Source: Capra hircus (lineage: Eukaryota; Chordata; Mammalia; Artiodactyla; Bovidae). From it: a stretch of DNA of 64,000 bases. The notes beneath the pieces were generated by a model. That model had not been told where the DNA came from, ran no database searches, and saw nothing but the letters and a program-made list of their open reading frames with translations. Made by a program: the position numbers and the translations under genes. Shown here in pieces: positions 55,381-64,000 of the stretch. Where the stretch lies: contig NC_030811.1 in assembly GCF_001704415.2 (NCBI RefSeq), positions 58,517,591-58,581,590 on the forward strand, written 5' to 3'. The stretch's first letter is position 1, and the number at the start of each line of letters is the position of its first letter.

Positions 55381-55413
<33 letters not shown>
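55381..55413. repeat. (TG)n microsatellite
   Basis: About 16 uninterrupted TG units, a likely polymorphic marker. Confidence 0.97.
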
Positions 55414-55415
<2 letters not shown>

Positions 55416-55539
55416 AAGTGTGTAAGGAGGAATAACCCTTCCCCACTGCCTTTGGTGTTGGTGCTGGTTTATGGAGCAACGCTCAAGAAGATGCTTTTGT
55501 TTGTTTTATTTAGCCCCTATGGAGTAGTCACGATGTGCA

Positions 55540-55700
55540 AAGCAGTTGCTTGCTGTCATGCGAGCTTTCCACTTCCCACTGTAGGTAGGCCAGCATGGTT
55601 TGCTTTGAAGATGAGGAAACTGAGTTTAGACAGACTAGCAGACTTATGAAATGTTTTGAGGTTAGTAAAGAGGAGAGAAGGGCCCAAGGTAACCACTCAG
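55540..55700 (+). repeat. MIR SINE relic
   Basis: 'aagatgaggaaactgagttt' is the MIR core; flanks are weaker. Confidence 0.75.
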
Positions 55701-55839
55701 GTACATCAGACACTGGGGTTATCTTTACTATAAGCAAGTTGTATTCATAAGCTGATCACTGAAGACAACAAGGCAACTGACCCAATCCACCTCTTCCCAG
55801 TGTCCCCCAGGGAACAAGGGAAATGGAGACAGAGCGGGG

Positions 55840-55970
55840 GCTATGTGGCCCTGGGCTTGTCGCTTTGTCCCTCTGAGTCTCAGTCTACTGAGGGGGTTGT
55901 AATAGCTCTCTTTCAGGAGTCGTGATGATCAGAATTAACAAATGTCAAGTGCCTAGATTATGCCTGTCCT
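55840..55970 (+). repeat. MIR SINE relic
   Basis: 'cctctgagtctcagtctact' and 'aacaaatgtcaagtgcctag' fit the MIR 3' half. Confidence 0.75.
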
Positions 55971-56220
55971 GAGCTCAAGATAAAGTCACAAACCCAGAAT
56001 CTGTTGCTAACCAACCTACTAAAAGGCCAGGTAAAATCTTGTTGAGTGAGTTTTCAGATAAGAGGAATTTTAAATTCATAGTTATAGTGGTGTTAGGTTC
56101 TAACACTGGAGGAGAAATCCACTACTTTGTCAGCTTCCTCTGCCTTGTTTGTCTGTGCGTCAGAGTTTAGCGCAGAGTGTGGCTGCACCTTTCACTGGGT
56201 CCATTGCTGTTGCCTCCCAC

Positions 56221-56262
56221 CTCTTCAGAGGCTCCTCCCACCTCTGCAGAGGCTCCTCCCTC
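56221..56262. repeat. Two tandem 21-bp units
   Basis: 'ctcttcagaggctcctccca' and 'ctctgcagaggctcctccct' head consecutive 21-bp units; only two copies. Confidence 0.9.
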
Positions 56263-56559
56263 CTAGTGCTCAGCTCACCTTTCCAAGGCACCTTGTGTCC
56301 CTCCTGGCCCATTCCTTCCCTCATCTACCCTGACAGCTCCTGAACTTAAAGCATCCCTTCTTGTAAGACGTTTTACCTTAGAGACAATAAAATGTCTTTC
56401 CTCAAAAGCCTCCATTGCATCTTGCTTCTCCTCCAACCCATCGCCCGAGCTGTCAATCAAGCTGAGCGTCTGGCTTTATGGCTCTGGCACGGGTAACCCC
56501 TCCATGTCCTTTCCAGTCTCTCCTCCCGGGCTTTACCTCGTTGCCCCCCGCGACTGCCT

Positions 56560-56960
56560 CTTCTGCCTTTGTACACTTTGAGTCCTTCCTCCTGGCATAT
56601 CCCTCCACCTTCCTTCATTTAGTGAATGCCTACTCACACTTTGAGGCTAGTTTGGTATTGTCGCCTTTTATCCCCTTGGAGAAGTTAGTCCCGTTCTCTT
56701 CTGCCCTTGCAGGGGTATATGAGCATGCTTCTTGTAGATTTCTGTATAGACATCCCTCTCCCCATGTGGGGAGAATATACTTGAGAATGGGAACTGTGAG
56801 TGCCACAACTCTATTTCTTTCCAGGGGTAGACTGGTCAGGCTGTTTGGCTAGTTGAGATATCCTGATCCCCTTCTTGCTGCCACACCCCACCTTCTGTGA
56901 CATTCTTTGCGATGGGCCATAGGCACTCAATAAGTATATATCAAATTAAGGAAGAAAGAA
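56560..56960 (+). repeat. Probable L2-like relic
   Basis: 'cttgagaatgggaactgtga' and the end 'cataggcactcaataagtat' resemble an L2 3' end; the left part is too diverged to be sure. Confidence 0.45.
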
Positions 56961-59274
56961 AGGAAGAGAGGGAGGGAGCAGACATGTTTTTATCCCTCCT
57001 CTTCCCAGTTCTCCCTCTGAAAAAAAATGAATGGAGAAAAATTCCTGAATGTGTCTATCCTTCTCTATTAACCTCTTTCCTCCCCTCTGATGCTGACTTC
57101 ATGACTCTGGACCAAGTTCATGTGTTCTCTGTAATTTGGTAGTTTCTTTCTCACAAGTTCTCCTCAGTTCCTCCCACAAATAGTCCCATTGGAGCTCTTC
57201 ACCCGCCCTGACAAAAGCCTCAATGTGTCCAAACTGCAGGGCAAGCAGAGCTGGCCTCTAGCTGTGACCCCCACACACACACCATGGGCACAGTACAGAT
57301 GTTCCTCATTCCAAGCCCTCCCCATTCCAGCATCCACTTGCAGACTAGCAGTCCAATCTTCCCCACAAAGGAAAGCATATCACTAAGTCAGAGGTAGTGC
57401 TCGCTTTCTATAGCTTGGGGTAGAAACTCATGTATGCATGCTTATCTAATGTTGTTGAGAACATTGAAATCATCATCATGGGATTTAACAGTCTGATGTA
57501 CAGTCAGTTCCTTTGCAACATGACATCTGTGTTTCTAAAATATACCACACCATGCAGAACCATGCAATGAAAACAATAGGTTGTTAATCGTTTAAAAATA
57601 TATAGAAATACCACAATAAATATGATGCATTACCTTGAAAGGGACTTGAAATATGCTTCTCAGGAGTGGGTGTCAGAGGGGTTGCAACTTGTGACAAGTG
57701 GTAGAAGGAGATATATCTGAAGCTGGGTGGAAAGCTGTAGTATTGTATGTGGGTGTGTGTGTGTTCCATAGCTCACATAGTAAACCCAGGTGGCTGGTAG
57801 ATGTTTGAGGTGTTTGCATGTGTGTGATTATGGATTCCTACACAGCTCATTTCAGATAGATGCAGATTTCTACCTTTCCTCATGTTTCTTGTGATCAGAA
57901 CCACGCACACTCAGCTCAAGTTGTTCACTAGTATTTCAACTGCATTGGAATAATTTTGCATTTTCAAAACAAGTGCTATGGTAGAACTGGCTGTACACTC
58001 CAACAGACTGCGACCCAGGTGCTTGCCCACATCTTTTTATACAATGACATTTCCCCCCATAAAATGTGTACTATCAGGGAATAAAATTTGGGAAGGTATT
58101 TTACAAATAGAAAGCATCTAAAAATGTTATTATTTTTCACCAGGACTTTTTAAATCACCCCAGTGTCCTTTCAGAGGACAGGAGAAAGAACAGTTTGCTC
58201 ACAGCCTATCTCTTTGAGATCAGTACTTTGTTTCCCATTATACTCTTTGCTTCATTTTCTCTTGACCAACCATGCTTTCATTCAGGTTCTTGCTTTGTTT
58301 ATGCCATCTGACCTCACCTTGTGCGGGAAAGAGCTAGCTATGGGCTTGAAAAATAAAAGACAAATTCCATATAACCTGGAAGTCGGCAGTTTCTCTTCAG
58401 TAGTTATCACCTGCACCCCAGTTAAAATAAGATGCCCCTTCTAGGTGGGCACAACGCTGTGGCAGGGTGCACTGTGGATGCATTTCAACTTCCTCCAGAT
58501 GGTCCCTGGGTGAGGTGCCCTTATGCAGAGGACATAGCCTGGCCAAGCTTACCTGACTGCCTGACCACCTTAGGCTCAGCAGGTCATGAGTTTATTGGTG
58601 TTGAACCTAGAGACTCAGCATGGTAAGAGAGGAGGAGGAGGAATGAGAGCCTGGCCTGAGACCCTGAACAGATCCAAGCAGGAAAGTCTCCTGCAGCGAC
58701 TGACCCAGAGTCACCTAGACAGGGCTGAGTCATGCTCCAAGCAAGGGAGCTGGGGTCCTGTGCCAGGACTGGCTGCCAGGCTGAGGGAGGAGGGCTGACA
58801 CGCCCAGAGGTCAGGGCCAGGCAACCACATCACCAGGCAGCATGTGGCTGCTATGTTCTCTGTCCTTTGGCTCATGGGCCTGGGAGAGCATCCATCCTCA
58901 GCCTCTCTGGGCAGAGACCTGGGACTGTGGTGGGCTTTCAGGCTTGGTGAGAGTACCTTAGAGCCTGGGAAGGGGACTCCATTCGATACCCACTGACTCA
59001 GAATCTTCAAGAGATGAACCTGAAAATCTGTATTTTTAACCAGCCCCAGAAGATTTTTATGACCAGGCCAGCTTGGCAAACCCTGACCTAGACCAGTGAT
59101 TTGCAGAATTCCTTTTAGCAGCAAAATTCTTCTGCAAAGGAAATGTTTGCAGAAGCCAAGGTTGCCCCCAGGTGAAGCAGGGAGGAGCCCACAACCCCAC
59201 CCACTCAGGTTCTTTCTAATCTCTCTCCTTGAGGTAGAGACTCTTTGGGCCAACAGAAGAGAATTTGAAAATTG
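56961..59274. other. Unrecognised sequence, weak MER5A-like patch
   Basis: 58970-59095 ('ctgactcagaatcttcaaga', 'ctgtatttttaaccagcccc') may be a MER5-type relic. A 204-codon minus-strand frame (58711-59325) shows no domain. Nothing else is recognised. Confidence 0.4.
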
Positions 59275-59420
59275 CTGATTTAGTCCAATAATCCATTTTA
59301 CAGAAAAGAAAGTTGAGGCCCCCAAAAGTTAATGTGTCTTTGCCAGTGGTCACAGGGTAGGAAGTGACAGGGCCACTTTATGAGCTGGGGCACTCAGGTC
59401 CCCTCTCCATCTAAAGCCAG
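59275..59420 (+). repeat. MIR SINE relic
   Basis: 'ccattttacagaaaagaaag', 'tcacagggtaggaagtgaca' and 'gcactcaggtcccctctcca' fit MIR. Confidence 0.78.
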
Positions 59421-61430
59421 GAGTACTTTTACAAACTAGAAAACCAGGCAGGAGAGCAGGGAAGGGCTGGCTCTGGAGAGGCCCCAGCAAGTGAGCGCAG
59501 GGCTTTAACAATTCACCTCGAAACCCAACCAGCTTTGTAGCGAAGCAGCCACACACCTGTGGGAGAGCGGAGTCGATGTCAGAACCAAATCTACGTGAGG
59601 CTTAAAATGCTAGGCCCTTTCCCTGAGTGAGAAAAGCATCAATTCTGTGTTAGAACAATGAGTGAAAGTGCAGGGCCGCTGCCAAACTTAGAATTGAAAC
59701 TATTCAATTGCAGCCTGTTGAGACTTAGAATGCGTGTTTTTTAAAGAAGGCAGAATATGAGGAGGATTTCTTCCATTCTCTGGCCCTCTTCACTCTCAAG
59801 GAGAAGTACCTGGAAGCTCAGTGTGCTTGTGAGGACTTGAAACCCAGGGGGCTCTATCTGGGTGCCAGACCTCTTCAAGCCTCTTCACAAGTGGAGCCAT
59901 TGATACAGGTGGATCAAGGTTAAGTACCTGAGGATTTCTGTGTGTTTTCTTTCTGCTGCAAATGATGCCCAGTTGAATGGAGGCTGGGTCAAGGAGCAGA
60001 GAGTGTAGAGTGGGAGGGTCTCAGAGAAACCTGAATCACGTTCTTCTCCCTTCCACCAAAGTTTTTTTTTTTTTCTTTACAAGGAAAGACATCACATAAC
60101 AAAATAAGAGAGAGTGAGAGAGACAGAGGAGAGAGAGAGATGGAGAATAATGGGGTGTGGAGAAGGAAGCAAGAAAGAGAGAAACCAAAGTAGAAATGTC
60201 TTTTTCCATGCGTAAATAAAGACAAAAGAATATGAACTGAATCATATGTATTTGTTTACCTGAAGGGTGTTTATCCCTTTAGTTTCAGGGATAACAAAGA
60301 TACATTTAAAATGGCAACCCCATTGACCCTTAGCACCAATCCTCAGCCTGCCCTCCCCTCCCGACTATGGTCCATGATCAATCCTCACATGAGCAGACCA
60401 AGAGCCTCTGGAGGTCTTGGATGGCTGTGCACAAATCAGGATTGCCCAGAAATGGCTGCAGCCTATGGGTCTAGTTCACTTCTTGGAGCAAAGCTTAGGG
60501 CTTCCCAAGGGAGGAGTGGAACAGGGTTCCAATCAGAAGATGACTCTGCCATTTCTGGCTTGAGGATTCAGCTGTGTAGTCAGTCCTCCCAGGTTGATTC
60601 TGTGGCTCATCTACTGTGGAAATCCCTCTCAGAAAAGGGATTCAAGAGGAGTGAAGAGGGCCAGAAAGAATCTGGGGAATGAAACAGCCTCTGGTTAGCA
60701 AAGTCTGATACAGTCTTCCCCAGCTTCCCAGGAAAACACCCACAGAAACTGGGAAAGATAGAAAATACTCTGCAACACTAACAATCAAGAGAGATAGATG
60801 GCATTCGCTTCAGAATGTTTCAGCAGAATCAAGAAAAATTCACCCAGATAAATGGAGCCTGTTTAAGAAAGAAAAAAGAGACATCATGTCTTCTCCCAAT
60901 GTCTTTTCCTAAACTCAGAAAAGCCAAAGTTAGCTGCAAAGAAGTTCTATCCCTTCTCCCCTTCTTCCATGGATCTGATAGGCCACCAGGGTCCCATTTT
61001 CCTCCTGGCCCTGCCTTCCTTCCCATTGCATTTCTACAGATACAGCAGCCTGGGCTGTTCAGTGAAGGTGGAAAGAATGGCAAGTGATCTTCCCTCAGTG
61101 AAGACCTTGCTTGATACCTCTCATGTGATCCCCAGCAGTGTTTCCTAAACTGCCTCCTTTTCAAATGTGGAAAACTTCCCATTGAAATGACTAAGTGAGC
61201 CTGTGTGACCATCATAAGCAAATGCATGATTTCTATAATGGCTTTCCACAATGGATCCCATACAACTTTCATAAATTATTAGAGGAAAAAGATCTACAAA
61301 TATGGAATCCGGGGCAGCAGGAATAAGTCTAGAGATAAAGCCTCCACCACTTGACCCCTTAATTCTTGCTGTATTCACTTCCTGTCAACTAACAGGCTAA
61401 CAAAATCTGCCATTTTTTTTTCCTGTGGTT
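59421..61430. other. Unrecognised sequence with short simple tracts
   Basis: A T-run near 60062-60075 and a GA-rich patch near 60107-60145 are the only features seen. Confidence 0.42.
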
Positions 61431-61524
61431 ATTAGAGGGGCTTCACAGACATCATCTCTCATCCTTATTTTAAAACAAACCAAAAAGCAAATATTCTCAC
61501 CCCTTTATAGGGATGGAGACTGAG

Positions 61525-61870
61525 GAAGACGGTGCCCACTCCTCCACCCCATCCCTCTCGAGAGTCCACCCTGCCATCTCTCAGTGAGCAGTTCCCAGTT
61601 CTCTTCACCCCGAATCCCCTGTTTCTTTGTATATTCTGTTTTTTCCTTTCTGTCTGGAGTCCTGCTCCCCTTTGTCAGCCAAACATCACTCTTTCTTCAG
61701 CATTTGGTTCCACATGTTCTCTGGAAACTTCCTGGACCTCTTCTCCCTGCTGCCACCCCCTCATCCCATCATTTCCTTCTCTGCTTACTTTTAAGACCTT
61801 GGCTGTAATGATTTATATGTTTTATCTTCTTCTCCACAGCATGTTCATATCTGCACATGAGATTTTCTCA
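61525..61870 (+). repeat. Possible L2-like relic
   Basis: Pyrimidine-rich text with 'cactctttcttcagcatttg' and 'ctggaaacttcctggacctc' resembles the L2 3' region, weakly. Confidence 0.35.
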
Positions 61871-61924
61871 GTTGTGGGTCAATGATAACTCATTTGAAGT
61901 GGCCTCAAACAAAACAAATAAAAA

Positions 61925-61990
61925 GTGAGGAGGCATGTTCCTCTGAGCCACTGAGTTTGTAGTAACTTGTGACACAACAGATAACCCAGA
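61925..61990 (+). repeat. Possible LTR end relic
   Basis: 'gccactgagtttgtagtaac' followed by 'gtgacacaacagataaccca' resembles the end of an old mammalian LTR. Confidence 0.4.
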
Positions 61991-62159
61991 ACAATGCCCA
62001 CCTCATGTGTAAAAGGTTAAACCCAGTAACAGCTCAATTAACGTGGTTAACCAATTAGTAACTACTCAACCTTTCCAACATTGCTGTTTTCTTGGTCATT
62101 TCTAACCTGAGAAGGGGTGATCTTCTGTGTTTTTAGAGGTGTGCCATTTAGAATGTAGG

Positions 62160-62760
62160 TCACTAATCAATCAAATTAAAACAGACGAGTTTCCTGCCAT
62201 TGCCAACCTCCCTTTGGAAACTTGACAACAAACCTCTTAATGTATGTTATTTGGAATCAGATGAAAGCGCTCGCAATGCAATCTATGTGTGTAATGCCAG
62301 AAAAAACTTGAGTTTTTGATGAAGAGTCATCATCACTTGGCCATTCCTGTCTTTAAAAAAAAAGTATAAACAGAAGATGCAGGGCCAAAACTTAACAAAA
62401 AGGACTATCAACACCATCACATTTTAAAAATGTGTTTGAGATCAAATACTTTATGTTCGTCTTATTAGTTCTTTCCACACCATGCAATCCTCCAGCACAG
62501 TAACAATTCTAGTCTGTGCAAGTGACAGAATAATACAGCAGAGAAAATGTGATCCAAGACACAATCCATTGGTCAACCAAAGACAAGCTGTGATTCTCGA
62601 CCTCATTAGTCAAATTGCTTCCCCTCGCTCTACTCTTAATTAGAAACTGAATGTGGTTTTTTAAGACATTTGCACAAAGTTTAGGAGTGATTAATTCCTG
62701 GCTGTATTTTCAGGATTGTACACATAAATTTATACACACATTGAATAATCCTTAAATGGA
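62160..62760. promoter_or_regulatory. Candidate conserved non-coding element
   Basis: 600 bp of repeat-free, AT-rich sequence packed with developmental-factor-type cores: 'actcttaattagaaac' near 62632, 'gagtgattaattcctg' near 62685, 'cattggtcaaccaaag' near 62567. No coding frame. Conservation must be tested; the call rests on texture alone. Confidence 0.3.
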
Positions 62761-62875
62761 AATGATTCAATTTAATTTAACACATTTATTGAATACTCAA
62801 ATACGTGCTAAATGTTGGTAATAGCACAGTGATACAACATTGCCCATGAAGTTGTCCCAGTTTTTCAATAAATTA
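62761..62875 (+). repeat. Ancient repeat piece
   Basis: 'acatttattgaatactcaaa' and 'gcacagtgatacaacattgc' fit the unnamed old family seen at 2063-2360. Confidence 0.5.
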
Positions 62876-64000
62876 AATTGAAAATCTATTTAAAATTCAA
62901 AGAAACAATTTATGCTAGGTTTCAATGCTTATGTAATTTGCGAGAAGGCATTATGAGGACTTTTAAATTTTAAAATATGTTAAAATATTTCAATAAATAC
63001 ATGTTAAATGAATAAATGAATGTTGCAGTTCATGTTCATTAGCTGACTAAGGTTGATCACAGCATAGTTTGTGTTTCTATTGACACATCCTTAAAAGTTA
63101 TACCAAAGTTTAACTCATGATTATCATCTGATTTGTGGTTAGTTAGTACTTCAAAATTGTGTTTGCTGATAAAACTTTTTCTGGGACTCACTGATGGATT
63201 CTTTTTAACACCCTTTCATTTTGCCAAGAGCCCTGACTGAAGCAGCTGAGCAACTCAATTGTGAGTTTGAGAGCAGAAATATCAACACTTCTATAAACTG
63301 TTAGCTTCTTGGTCATGACGGACACACAGTGTCTTGGTCAATTTGGTTACTCTATAAGTAGACTCCTTTGTAAATAGAAATATATATGTGATGCAAAGCT
63401 GACACATAATGTAAAGATCATCTAAACTAGTTGCTAAAAAGCAATATAATAGGCTTTTTAAAATATGAGTGAGAGATTTGCCTGGAGATCCTGAACTTCA
63501 AGGCTTTCTGTTCTGTGCTGACAACTGAGGGGAGCTTGAAGCCTCCTTCACCCTAGAAGCTGCTGTATGACCCATTTGCAGCTCATGCAGGAGGTCATTT
63601 TCACACACCCTCTTCCATGTCATCACACAAACCCATGCTTCTTGGCCCAGCAGAACACTGTAGGAATGAAGTTAGCCTGTGTCCCCATTCCTTCCTTCCA
63701 CTATTTGAAAGTGAAGATTAATAAAAAACCTATTGAAGAAGAAAGCTGCCTCTCCTTTTATACAGTGAAGTTATCTTTCATGCAACTTCTTGAGGATCTC
63801 TTACTTTAGATGAATGGGTTAGAGCAGTTACACCTCTCTGACAGACGTGGGTACTGCCTATGGCTTTCTGAATCTGAATCTGTCTTCCCCTTCTACTGCC
63901 TATCAGAATCCTTCCAGACTGCCTCAGGCTTCTCAGCCCCTTGGTGGTCTATTTTGACATCTGCTTACCCTTATCTTGAATCATTTTAGCTGATAGGCCT
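62876..64000. other. Unrecognised non-coding sequence
   Basis: AT-rich start, otherwise nothing recognised; an 80-codon frame at 63567-63809 has no domain. Confidence 0.42.

Noticed and set aside
56478..56852. 124-codon open frame
   Set aside because: Lies in a possible L2-like relic; pyrimidine-rich sequence keeps it open.
58711..59325. 204-codon open frame on the minus strand
   Set aside because: Overlaps MER5-like and unrecognised sequence, with no motif; length alone is not enough in a 64-kb window.
1..64000. Search for an undescribed multi-gene system
   Set aside because: No cluster of host genes is visible; all recognisable coding sequence belongs to known retrotransposons.

Overview
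This window is ruminant (Bovidae) nuclear DNA, intergenic or deep-intronic in character. The evidence is its repeat content: BovB (RTE-type) LINEs, BOV-A2 dimers, Bov-tA and other tRNA-derived (CHR-type) SINEs, and L1 copies with the bovine-type 3' tail, over a background of very old mammalian repeats (MIR, L2, L1M, a MaLR-type LTR and a MER5A-like DNA transposon). BovB with Bov-tA and BOV-A2 marks ruminants. I cannot separate cattle, buffalo, sheep and goat by eye. I found no host protein-coding exon I can defend and no tRNA, rRNA, CRISPR or prokaryotic feature. The longer open frames are retrotransposon fragments or chance frames.

Layout. 1-2500: mostly unrecognised sequence with two MIRs and an (AG)n tract. 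2510-7390: a three-level nest, in which an old L1 was split by a younger L1 and that by an antisense BovB; a copied piece of neighbouring L1 sits at the BovB 5' junction. 7966-12830: dense young repeats, including an old BovB split by a BOV-A2, an AT-rich tract, a MaLR-like LTR, head-to-head SINEs, a BovB 3' half with a long intact frame, and a 5'-truncated L1. 12840-18000: mostly old sequence with MIRs, one L1 tail and one MER5A-like relic. 18005-19470: an L1 interrupted by a BovB with almost no target duplication. 19650-26450: MIRs and SINEs interspersed with two stretches that look like conserved non-coding elements, then a BovB tail. 26455-34700: mostly unrecognised sequence. 34700-37210: an old L1 carrying two later L1 tails. 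37440-42550: a purine tract, MIRs, a DNA-transposon-like relic and small palindromes. 42570-46505: the second large nest, with two L1s, a BOV-A2, a TG/CA microsatellite, a BovB, a CHR-type SINE and a Bov-tA scrap. 46506-50245: largely unrecognised. 50246-50685: the only CpG island, probably an active or former promoter. 51611-53699: the third long BovB, inserted in a MIR. 53700-64000: mostly unrecognised, with L2 and MIR relics and an enhancer-like AT-rich stretch at 62160-62760.

No pathway or operon can be described. The reverse-transcriptase fragments belong to several dead BovB copies, and the SINEs are their likely past passengers: Bov-tA and BOV-A2 share their 3' part with BovB and are thought to have been mobilised by its enzyme. 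The places most worth follow-up are the CpG island, the conserved-element candidates, and the unusual insertion junctions at 6078-6183, 18224-18878 and 10587-10645. All family names come from recognising consensus-like stretches without a database search, and edges are good to about 10-30 bases unless a target duplication is given.
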